Assembly: GCA_012031955.1 (NCBI GenBank)
Contig: JAAURZ010000067.1
Coordinates: forward strand, 1-8,863
DNA: 8,863 nucleotides
Direction of reading: 5' to 3'
From: Bacteroidia bacterium
Lineage (GTDB): Bacteria; Bacteroidota; Bacteroidia; Cytophagales; Cyclobacteriaceae
This document shows, in pieces, positions 1-5,809 of the stretch. Numbering within the stretch: the stretch's first letter is position 1; each line of letters begins with the position of its first letter. The position numbers and the translations under genes are program-made. The notes under the pieces were generated by a model that saw nothing but the letters and a program-made list of their open reading frames with translations, had not been told where the DNA came from and did no database searches.

Positions 1-917
1 ACCATTTCGTCATTTTTCCCGGGCTGGTCAGTTCGCTTCCAAAATCAGGCGGATGGTTGAATTCGGTGAAAGTGGTTTTGGGTTTTCTTGAAATCGCCCT
101 CGCATTCAAATTTCTTAGCATCGCCGACCAGGCATTTCACTGGGGCATTCTTGATCGTGAAATAAATATTGCACTCTGGATTGTGATCGCCACCCTGATA
201 GGCGTATATCTGCTAAAGGGTTTTCGATTGCCCGGCGACACCGGCAAAGACGCCGAAGACAAGCGCATCGGTGTACCACGACTGGTGCTTGCCATCGTCA
301 CGTTTACGTTCGTGATCTATCTTGTGCCAGGCATGTGGGGGGCACCGCTTAAGGCACTGGCGGGCTACCTGCCTCCTATGCACACGCACGACTTCGACCT
401 TGCTGGTCTTGCCCATGACGAGTCCAATCAGATTTGCGACGAGCCCAAGTATTCGGAGTTTCTTCACTTGCCTCATGGCCTCAACGGCTACTTCGACTAC
501 GACCAGGCCATCGCCTGTGCACGGCAGCAGAACAAGCCGCTGTTTATCGACTTTACGGGACATGGTTGCACTAACTGCCGCGAGATGGAGGCGCGTGTAT
601 GGTCCGACCCACAGGTGCTGGACCGGCTGCGCAACGACTTCGTGGTGGTAGCTTTGTACGTGGACGATAAAACCGAGTTGCCGGAAGATCAATGGTACTC
701 CTCAACATTCGACGGCAAGGTGAAACGGACCATTGGAAAACAAAACGCGGACTTGCAGATCAGCAAGTTGAATAACAACGCGCAGCCTTATTATATACTG
801 GTAGGAAAAGATGAGCGTGTGCTCGTGGCGCCAAAAGCGTACGATCGCAGTGTTGACAACTTCATCGCTTTTCTCGATGCCGGTAAGAAAAAGTACAGGG
901 AACTGTTTGCGAGGTAG
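1..917 (+). CDS. dsbD: Thiol:disulfide interchange protein DsbD-like, 3' part
   Basis: C-terminal 304 residues of an inner-membrane DsbD-type protein, which passes electrons from cytoplasmic thioredoxin to disulfide reductases outside the membrane. The frame is open from base 3 to the left edge, and residues upstream of the in-frame TTG at 57 read FPGLVSSLPKSGGW, the usual family sequence just before the NSVKVVLGFLE helix. The true start is therefore outside the window and TTG 57 is not a start. Three hydrophobic helices follow (about bases 66-130, 162-225 and 280-345), then a periplasmic thioredoxin-like domain. Its redox motif GCTNCRE has cysteines at 567-569 and 576-578. Conserved stretches HGLNGYFDY, YVDDKTELPE, NAQPYY and the FLDAG end are as expected for Bacteroidota members. 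Two further cysteines (ICDEPKY, IACARQ) precede the CXXC. The end at 917 looks natural and no frame damage is seen. The symbol follows family resemblance; the N-terminal part cannot be judged. Confidence 0.92.
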   Translation, partial: HFVIFPGLVSSLPKSGGWLNSVKVVLGFLEIALAFKFLSIADQAFHWGILDREINIALWIVIATLIGVYLLKGFRLPGDTGKDAEDKRIGVPRLVLAIVTFTFVIYLVPGMWGAPLKALAGYLPPMHTHDFDLAGLAHDESNQICDEPKYSEFLHLPHGLNGYFDYDQAIACARQQNKPLFIDFTGHGCTNCREMEARVWSDPQVLDRLRNDFVVVALYVDDKTELPEDQWYSSTFDGKVKRTIGKQNADLQISKLNNNAQPYYILVGKDERVLVAPKAYDRSVDNFIAFLDAGKKKYRELFAR

Positions 918-1059
918 CAGATGAAATGAGCATAGAGAAAACTATACCCAGCGGGATGTTAATTGCAACGACCCCTTTAGGTAAAAACTCTCATCCCGAT
1001 AATTATCGGGAGCGAATTCCATATGTCCAATTAAAATCAATTATTAACATATGAAATAT
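918..1059. other. Convergent intergenic region
   Basis: A 142-bp gap between the ends of the DsbD gene (+) and the kinase gene (-). It is AT-rich and has no plausible coding sequence. It holds the 18-bp palindrome annotated separately. A second pairing is also possible: CGGGATG at 952-958 is complementary to CATCCCG at 992-998, and the latter overlaps the left arm of the palindrome, so the two hairpins would exclude one another. Confidence 0.7.
994..1011. terminator. Perfect 18-bp palindrome, possible terminator between convergent genes
   Basis: TCCCGATAATTATCGGGA is its own exact reverse complement. It sits between two converging genes, where a shared transcription terminator would be expected. 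Read leftward (out of the kinase gene), the hairpin is followed after five bases by a run of five T (complement of 984-988), giving a weak intrinsic-terminator layout. Read rightward there is no T tract. The loop would be tight, since the centre is AATT. Very similar dyads of the form CCCGAT-N-ATCGGG are, from memory, common as dispersed intergenic elements in Bacteroidota genomes. Terminator function is inference. Confidence 0.45.
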
Positions 1060-2727
1060 CTAGGAAGGGAGCACCACCTCGAATGCAGCTCCTTTCGAAG
1101 GCACGCTCTCCACCGTAATGTTGCCGTCCAATTGTGTTACAAGCTGTTTCACGATGGCCAGCCCCAGGCCTGTTGATAACTCACCGCCTGTCGGTTTGGC
1201 ACTCAGTCGTTGAAACTTCTTGAACAAATGCTTTTTGTCTTCGTCGGTCATACCAGGTCCCTCGTCGCGCACGCTGATGGAGAAGGTCTGGCCGTTCTTC
1301 TTCGTTTCTACATACACATTTTTACCCTGCGGCGAAAACTTGATCGCGTTTGAAACGAGGTTGTCGACTATCCTGTGCAGGTAATCCTTGTTAGTTAAAA
1401 CCTTTTTATTGTCGGCCCTCACTTCGTCGGTCTTCACGTGAAGCGTTATCCCCTTGTGCTTCGCCTGGGGGTGGAACTCTGTGGCGCACTCTTCTATGAA
1501 TTCCTTCAGGTCCACCTCATGTTTCGGCACCTGGTTGGTGGCCTCTGCGGTATTGAGCACCAGCAGGTCTGCGATCAACCGCTTGCCGTGCTCTGTTACG
1601 TCTTCGATAATGCCGAGATATTCCTTCTGCGAAAGCGACAGTGTGCCGTCAAGTCTGATGAGTTGTGCGAGACCTTTCACTTTGTTGAGCGGCGACCGCA
1701 GGTCGTGCGCTACCACATTCATCAGGCTGTTTTTTTCGTCGATGTCTTTTTCGAGCGTGCGATTCTTGGCCTCCACTTCGCGGCTTCGCTGGTTGAGCCA
1801 CCTGTTTATTCTCGCCTTGCGCACGTAGAGGCGCCACAGCACAATGGTCACGAACAGAATAAGTATAAGGGCAAGGCCCGTTGAGAGAATTACGTAGTAT
1901 TGTTTTTCCACTTTCGCTTCACTCAGCTCGCTCTCCTTCTTCAACAAATCGTTCTCCTGGTCTTTCTTCTCGTAGTCGTATTTGGCCATCATTTCGCGCT
2001 GCAGGCGCAGGCGCTCAAGGCTGTAGAGCGAATCCTGAATCTCGAGTTGCTCTTCCTTTAGCAAATAGGCCTTCTTGTAGTCTTTCAGGACAAAGTAGCT
2101 TTTTGCCAGGCTCATCAGCGCAGGCTCCATCACATCGGGTGTGCCCGACTGCTTACCCAGCGCGAGGCTCTTCTCCGCATATTGAATCGCCTTCGCGTAG
2201 TCGCTCATTTTCTGATATGTGTCTGCCACGTTCACATACGTGGTGGCCATATCGTAAGGCTCCTGAAATTTTTCCTTGATGGCTGCCGACTGCAGCAAGT
2301 ACTTCAGCGCCATCGGGTAATTCTTTTCGTCGAGGTAGGTTATGGAAATGTTGTTGATGAGCCGGCCCAACTCACGGTCGTGCTTTCCATCATCCACGTA
2401 CGACATCGCCTTTTCGTAGGAGGTCCTGGCCTCGTCGTAGCGCTTGAGCTTGTTGAGGGCGATGCCTATGTTGCTATACGACCACACTTCGCCTTTCAGG
2501 TACTTGGCGTCGATGCTGGTTTGCAATCCCTTCTGAAAATACTCGTGCGCCTTTTCGTAATCTTCTTCCGAAAGATGAATAAAACCTACATTGATCTGAG
2601 CGTTGGCCATGCCTATCAGGTCCTTGTGTTGCTCAGAAATCTTGAGGGCCTCCAGGTAGTATTTTAGCGCAAGAGGCAGCTCGCCCTTTTCCTCATACAC
2701 AATGCCCACATCGTTGAGATTGGACAC
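1060..2727 (-). CDS. TPR sensor histidine kinase, C-terminal part (frame broken upstream)
   Basis: Main part of a membrane sensor kinase. It reads 555 residues if the GTG at 2727 is taken as start, but this codon lies inside a TPR repeat and is probably not a true start. TPR repeats of about 40 residues fill residues 1-230, a coiled-coil-like charged stretch covers about 235-275, one membrane helix about 277-302, then a second linker helix. The kinase core has the H box VVAHDLRSP with phospho-acceptor His341, the N box DNLVSNAIKFS (Asn456, Asn460), the G1 box DEGPGM (488-493), an F box LFKKFQRLS (about 501-509) and the G2 box STGLGLAI (518-525). All catalytic boxes are intact. The TPR part should be outside the cytoplasm and the kinase inside. 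No response regulator lies next to it and no receiver domain is fused, so its partner is unknown. The upstream part of the same protein is at 2727-3167. Confidence 0.93.
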   Translation of the reverse strand: MSNLNDVGIVYEEKGELPLALKYYLEALKISEQHKDLIGMANAQINVGFIHLSEEDYEKAHEYFQKGLQTSIDAKYLKGEVWSYSNIGIALNKLKRYDEARTSYEKAMSYVDDGKHDRELGRLINNISITYLDEKNYPMALKYLLQSAAIKEKFQEPYDMATTYVNVADTYQKMSDYAKAIQYAEKSLALGKQSGTPDVMEPALMSLAKSYFVLKDYKKAYLLKEEQLEIQDSLYSLERLRLQREMMAKYDYEKKDQENDLLKKESELSEAKVEKQYYVILSTGLALILILFVTIVLWRLYVRKARINRWLNQRSREVEAKNRTLEKDIDEKNSLMNVVAHDLRSPLNKVKGLAQLIRLDGTLSLSQKEYLGIIEDVTEHGKRLIADLLVLNTAEATNQVPKHEVDLKEFIEECATEFHPQAKHKGITLHVKTDEVRADNKKVLTNKDYLHRIVDNLVSNAIKFSPQGKNVYVETKKNGQTFSISVRDEGPGMTDEDKKHLFKKFQRLSAKPTGGELSTGLGLAIVKQLVTQLDGNITVESVPSKGAAFEVVLPS

Positions 2728-2732
2728 TATGC
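2724..2732 (-). other. Frameshift site in the kinase gene
   Basis: On the minus strand the upstream frame reads LGNAAA then TAG, and the downstream frame picks up as GTG TCC AAT CTC (VSNLNDVG). The TPR period is 40 residues in the downstream repeats (DVGIVY to NVGFIH, and NVGFIH to NIGIAL). Across the break the spacing is 40 if one base is restored and 39 if the two spare bases TA are dropped. A single missing base is therefore the better explanation. Stop and GTG overlap by one base (TAGTG), so translational re-initiation is formally possible. The adjacent sequence is the palindrome GCGGCCGC (2731-2738). Confidence 0.8.
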
Positions 2733-3167
2733 GGCCGCGTTGCCAAGTTTACGTTCCAGTGCCAACGCCTTTTCATAATAGTAGACTGCTGAGTCATACT
2801 TTCCCCGCGCCTTTTTGATGATGCCGAGCAAGGAAAAAATCTTTGCTTTGCCAGCCTCGTAATTGGCGGAGTCGGCCAGGTGCATACCCTGCCGAATATA
2901 GGCGAGCGCCTGCTCGGGTTTGCTGAAACGGTACTCAAAAGCAAGCCTTTCCAGTAAATCAACGCGCTCCCTTCCCTGGCTTGACCGGAGGGCTGCCGTA
3001 AGGCTGTCGGCGACGGATCGCTGGGCAACACTGCTTTCCAGCCCACTTTGGGCGAAGGCGCAAAGGCTGGCGAAGAGGAGGAAAGTTGAAAAAAAGAAAC
3101 GCACAAAAAATAAGTTAGTGGATATAAACAGCCGATTCCAAAGCCGGGCCGCCTCCGTAAAAATCAT
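2727..3167 (-). CDS. TPR sensor histidine kinase, N-terminal part (signal peptide and first TPRs)
   Basis: First 146 residues of the same kinase. A hydrophobic signal peptide, with core VRFFFSTFLLFASLCAFAQ and likely cleavage at AFA|Q, is followed by TPR helices (LAFEYRFSKPEQALAYIRQG, then GKYDSAVYYYEKALALERK). The frame ends in TAG at 2727-2729 in the middle of a TPR. The ATG at 3167 gives a long 21-residue leader before the hydrophobic core. An in-frame GTG at 3102-3104 would give a more usual signal peptide starting MRFFFSTF and is a serious alternative start. No Bacteroidota promoter match was found upstream on this strand. Joined to 1060-2727 the protein would be about 700 residues, a normal length for this architecture. 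Confidence 0.85.
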   Translation of the reverse strand: MIFTEAARLWNRLFISTNLFFVRFFFSTFLLFASLCAFAQSGLESSVAQRSVADSLTAALRSSQGRERVDLLERLAFEYRFSKPEQALAYIRQGMHLADSANYEAGKAKIFSLLGIIKKARGKYDSAVYYYEKALALERKLGNAAA

Positions 3168-3172
3168 TATAC

Positions 3173-3191
3173 CCGGCGTGCAATACGCCGG
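3173..3191. promoter_or_regulatory. Short GC-rich dyad just upstream of the kinase start
   Basis: CCGGCGT (3173-3179) and ACGCCGG (3185-3191) are perfect inverted repeats around a 5-base loop GCAAT. The dyad ends 6 bp before the ATG at 3167 of the minus-strand kinase gene. It could be a leader hairpin that modulates translation or a protein-binding operator. No family of regulator is recognised, and chance cannot be excluded for a 7-bp stem. Confidence 0.3.
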
Positions 3192-3289
3192 TGCCTGTCG
3201 ACCACAAAAACACCCCTAAGCTACTTCATCGGCCCTTGCAATAAAGCGCGAATTTCAAAGTTTTCTTACAGGCTCGCGCACTTGCTTAA

Positions 3290-3320
3290 TTTGGATTAAA
3301 ACCGTAATTATTTATCTTTG
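3290..3320 (+). promoter_or_regulatory. Bacteroidota-type promoter for the M23 peptidase gene
   Basis: TTTG at 3290-3293, a 19-base spacer, then TATCTTTG at 3313-3320. This is an exact match to the Bacteroidota primary-sigma consensus TTTG-N19-TAnnTTTG (-33 and -7 elements). Transcription would start near 3327, leaving a leader of about 110 bases before the ATG at 3439. The match is seen in the sequence; activity is inferred. Confidence 0.65.
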
Positions 3321-3438
3321 AATTGGTTACGATTGACAAGGCTGCCCGAATATTACATTTTTTAGCTAAATGGCCTGACAATCAGTATGGTGTAGGTCGG
3401 AATTATTTTTTAAACTTGCATTTTTAATCTCTTCAGGA

Positions 3439-4725
3439 ATGACCAAAAGGCGCTTTCTCTTAATCGGAATTGCAGGCATTGCCGTCACTTTTTGCTGCCT
3501 CGCCGTGTGGTGGTTTTCTACGTCAAGCGACATTGTAGAAGACTCCGAACCCATCGAAATTTCTCTCGACATCAAGGAGCCAACATTGCTTTACGGGATG
3601 GTTGCCGACAACTACCTAGTGGTGGAAGACAGGATTAAAAGGAATCAATTCCTGGGTGACATACTACAGTCTTACAACGTACCCGCAAGCATGATCCACC
3701 AGTTGTCGATGCTTTCTCGCAAAGTGTTCGACGTGCGCAAGATTGCGCCAGACAAAAAGTATACGCTGTTCTGTTCCAACGACTCTATGCGTACTGCCAA
3801 GGCATTCGTATACGAGCCCAACCCGATCGACTATATCATTTTCCACTTTGGCGATTCGCTGAGTGTTGATGTGTGCAAACGCGAGGTGATACAGGTCGAA
3901 AAAAATGTTTCCGGCATCATTAATTCTACCCTGTCTCAGACGATCGAGGAGCTCGGCATTTCACCCGAGCTCACCAACAAGTTCGTTGATATTTTCGCGT
4001 GGCAGGTTGACTTTCAGCGCTTGCAAAAGGGTGACAAATTCAAATTGATTTACGAAGAGAGCCAGGTAGAAGGCAACACGGTTGGAATAACCCAGATCAA
4101 GGCTATTTACTTCGAGCATTTTGGCAGCGACTATTACGCATTTCCATTCGACCAGGGGGACGGCATTGATTATTTCGACGATCGGGGCAAGAGCTTGCGC
4201 AAGGCTTTGTTGAAATATCCGATCGAGTTCACACGCATCAGCTCTCGCTATTCGGGCAAACGTTTTCACCCGGTTCGAAAGGTGTATCGGGCACACCTCG
4301 GTACCGACTTCGCAGCGCCCACCGGCACGCCTATCCGTTCTGTCGGCGATGGTATTGTTGTGGAGGCCCAGTACAAGTCGGCAAACGGCAACTATGTGAA
4401 GATACGCCACAATGGAACATACACCACACAGTACCTGCACATGTCGCGGATTGCTGACGGCGTACGTTCCGGCACACGCGTGCGGCAGGGGCAGACCATC
4501 GGCTATGTCGGCAGCACCGGTCTGGCAACAGGCCCGCATCTTTGCTACCGCTTTTGGAAAAATGGCAGGCAGGTAGACGCGCTCCACGTGGAGTTGCCTC
4601 CCTCCGAGCCTATCAAGGAAGGCTACAAGGATGCCTTCGACTCGGTGAAGGTCGAGTTGATTGAGCGGCTCAACCAAATACCGATGCCCGTCATGAAGGA
4701 AGATCCGATTGCCTCTCTCCAGTAA
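3439..4725 (+). CDS. M23 family metallopeptidase (MepM-like murein endopeptidase)
   Basis: A 428-residue envelope protein with an N-terminal membrane anchor (about residues 6-26), a central region resembling the LysM/OapA-like and second N-terminal domains of MepM-type proteins (about 55-260, e.g. LGDILQSYNVP), and a C-terminal M23 (LytM) domain at about 265-385. This family hydrolyses peptide cross-bridges of peptidoglycan. Catalytic-site residues visible are His286 and Asp290 (HLGTDFAAPTGTP), His334 (YLHMS) and His367 (GPHLCYRFW). In canonical M23 enzymes the last motif is HxH, its second His being a zinc ligand; here that position is Cys369. The fold motifs GDGIV, GYVGSTGLATG and NGRQVD are otherwise intact, so it is probably still a folded, possibly active, enzyme. 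The ATG at 3439 directly precedes the membrane helix; there is no well-spaced Shine-Dalgarno. The gene is undamaged and has its own promoter candidate; the patatin gene follows after 85 bp. Confidence 0.93.
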   Translation: MTKRRFLLIGIAGIAVTFCCLAVWWFSTSSDIVEDSEPIEISLDIKEPTLLYGMVADNYLVVEDRIKRNQFLGDILQSYNVPASMIHQLSMLSRKVFDVRKIAPDKKYTLFCSNDSMRTAKAFVYEPNPIDYIIFHFGDSLSVDVCKREVIQVEKNVSGIINSTLSQTIEELGISPELTNKFVDIFAWQVDFQRLQKGDKFKLIYEESQVEGNTVGITQIKAIYFEHFGSDYYAFPFDQGDGIDYFDDRGKSLRKALLKYPIEFTRISSRYSGKRFHPVRKVYRAHLGTDFAAPTGTPIRSVGDGIVVEAQYKSANGNYVKIRHNGTYTTQYLHMSRIADGVRSGTRVRQGQTIGYVGSTGLATGPHLCYRFWKNGRQVDALHVELPPSEPIKEGYKDAFDSVKVELIERLNQIPMPVMKEDPIASLQ

Positions 4726-4810
4726 TCTTTATTAAATTCATTTCGTTCTATGTAGCGGTATGAATGATTTTCCGTCAACTTTGCCATGAAGACGGGTGCT
4801 CGCTACTTGG

Positions 4811-5809
4811 ATGAAACTCTTTGTTACAGTCGTATTTTTGCTCCTCGCGTTTAGCGCAGCAGCCCAGAAAGTCGGGCTCGTATTGAGCGGTGGCGGCGCC
4901 AAAGGCATGGCCCATGTCGGCGTACTCAAGGCCCTGGAAGAGAACAACATTCCGATCGACTATGTGATAGGCACTTCAATGGGCGGCATTGTGGCCGGAT
5001 GCTACGCCGCCGGCCTCAGTCCGCAACAGATTGAAGCCATCATGCTCTCAGACGATTTTCTGCGCTGGATAAACGGCAATCCCGAGGAGGGCTATAACTA
5101 CTACTATCACAAGAACGACGACAGCCCGGGCTTCATCAAACTTTTTTTGTCGCTCGACTCCACGCTTAACCTTCAATGGAAGTCGACGCTGGTAAGCGAT
5201 GTGTCACTCAACTTTGCGTTGGGTGAGACCATGATACAGGCGTCGGCCATTTCGCGAAATAATTTCGACAGCCTGATGATCCCGCTGCGTGTTGTAGCGG
5301 CTGACATTTTCACGCAAACGGAGGTGGTGATCGACTCCGGGTCAATCAGCGACGCTTTGCGGGCCACGCAAACCGTGCCTTTCTTCTATTCGCCCATACG
5401 TGTCGATGGGAAATACTTGTTCGACGGAGGCGTATACAACAACTTCCCCGTTGACGTGGCTCAAAGAGAATTCAGTCCCGACGTGATCATCGGATCTAAT
5501 GTATCGAGCAAGGTTTTTGAAAAGTATCCATACGATCGCGACGACCGCCTGGTCTCTTCGTCACTATTGTATCTGCTGCTCGACAAATCCGATCCGGGCG
5601 ACATACCCGAGGACGGCGTTTATATTCAGCCCAACCTTACGGGCTATTCATCGTTCGATTTTTCGCAGGCGCGCAGTCTTATCGACAGCGGGTACAAGCA
5701 AACCATCCGGCAGATTGAAGAGATTAAAGCCAAGGTTGCTGCACGACGTACATGGGACGAAGTGAACATCGTGCGCAACAACTTCAAACCGGCGCAACGT
5801 ACCCATTGA
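4811..5809 (+). CDS. Patatin-like phospholipase/outer-membrane protein, N-terminal part
   Basis: N-terminal 332 residues as framed. A signal peptide (residues 1-19, MKLFVTVVFLLLAFSAAAQ) leads straight into a patatin hydrolase domain. Motifs: oxyanion loop SGGGAKG (26-32), nucleophile elbow GTSMGG with Ser56, and the DGG motif with catalytic Asp205 (FDGGVYNNFPVD). Both members of the Ser-Asp dyad are present, so lipid acyl hydrolase activity is expected, probably in the periplasm or at the cell surface. The ATG at 4811 was chosen over the in-frame GTG at 4796 because it gives a standard signal peptide. After residue ~327 the frame diverges from the family: the last few residues (QRTH) are out-of-frame and the stop at 5807-5809 is probably an artefact or lesion. 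The sequence continues in another frame as POTRA and barrel, making one protein of about 766 residues. Confidence 0.92.
   Translation: MKLFVTVVFLLLAFSAAAQKVGLVLSGGGAKGMAHVGVLKALEENNIPIDYVIGTSMGGIVAGCYAAGLSPQQIEAIMLSDDFLRWINGNPEEGYNYYYHKNDDSPGFIKLFLSLDSTLNLQWKSTLVSDVSLNFALGETMIQASAISRNNFDSLMIPLRVVAADIFTQTEVVIDSGSISDALRATQTVPFFYSPIRVDGKYLFDGGVYNNFPVDVAQREFSPDVIIGSNVSSKVFEKYPYDRDDRLVSSSLLYLLLDKSDPGDIPEDGVYIQPNLTGYSSFDFSQARSLIDSGYKQTIRQIEEIKAKVAARRTWDEVNIVRNNFKPAQRTH
5787..5801 (+). other. Frameshift site in the patatin-barrel gene
   Basis: The upstream frame reads NNFKPAQRTH then TGA; the downstream frame, open from 5766, reads RRNVPIEFTRIKF. The reading frames overlap, and the family sequence switches between about 5787 and 5801. 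Repair needs one base removed or two added. No homopolymer longer than three bases is present at the site, so which base is wrong cannot be said. Confidence 0.75.

Larger units (their letters stand above)
3168..3438. other. Divergent intergenic region between kinase and peptidase genes
   Basis: A 271-bp stretch with no credible gene. It is clearly more AT-rich on the peptidase side. It holds the dyad at 3173-3191 and the rightward promoter candidate at 3290-3320. A second -7-like element TAAACTTG (3411-3418, one mismatch to TAnnTTTG) lies 20 bp before the peptidase start but lacks a visible -33 partner. The leftward promoter for the kinase was not identified. Confidence 0.6.

Noticed and set aside
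57..917. DsbD gene starting at TTG 57
   Set aside because: The frame stays open to the window edge and the upstream residues (LPKSGGW) are conserved family sequence, so the gene continues to the left.
1020..1053. Two CATATG copies in the convergent gap
   Set aside because: Six-base palindromes in AT-rich sequence, with no further shared flank.
1438..2667. Several + strand reading frames opposite the kinase gene
   Set aside because: Low-complexity or arginine/serine-rich translations without domains; shadows of the kinase.
3166..3172. TATAAT-like hexamer on the minus strand before the kinase
   Set aside because: It overlaps the ATG at 3167, has no -35 partner at proper spacing, and Bacteroidota primary sigma uses a different -7 element.
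3961..4677. 238-residue reading frame on the minus strand
   Set aside because: It is antisense to the M23 catalytic region, has no recognisable family and is explained by codon bias of the real gene.
4776..4783. CAACTTTG as a -7 element for the patatin gene
   Set aside because: One mismatch to TAnnTTTG and no TTTG-like -33 at 17-23 bases; too weak to call.
4796..4810. GTG 4796 as start of the patatin gene
   Set aside because: ATG 4811 gives a standard signal peptide directly; the five added residues have no support.
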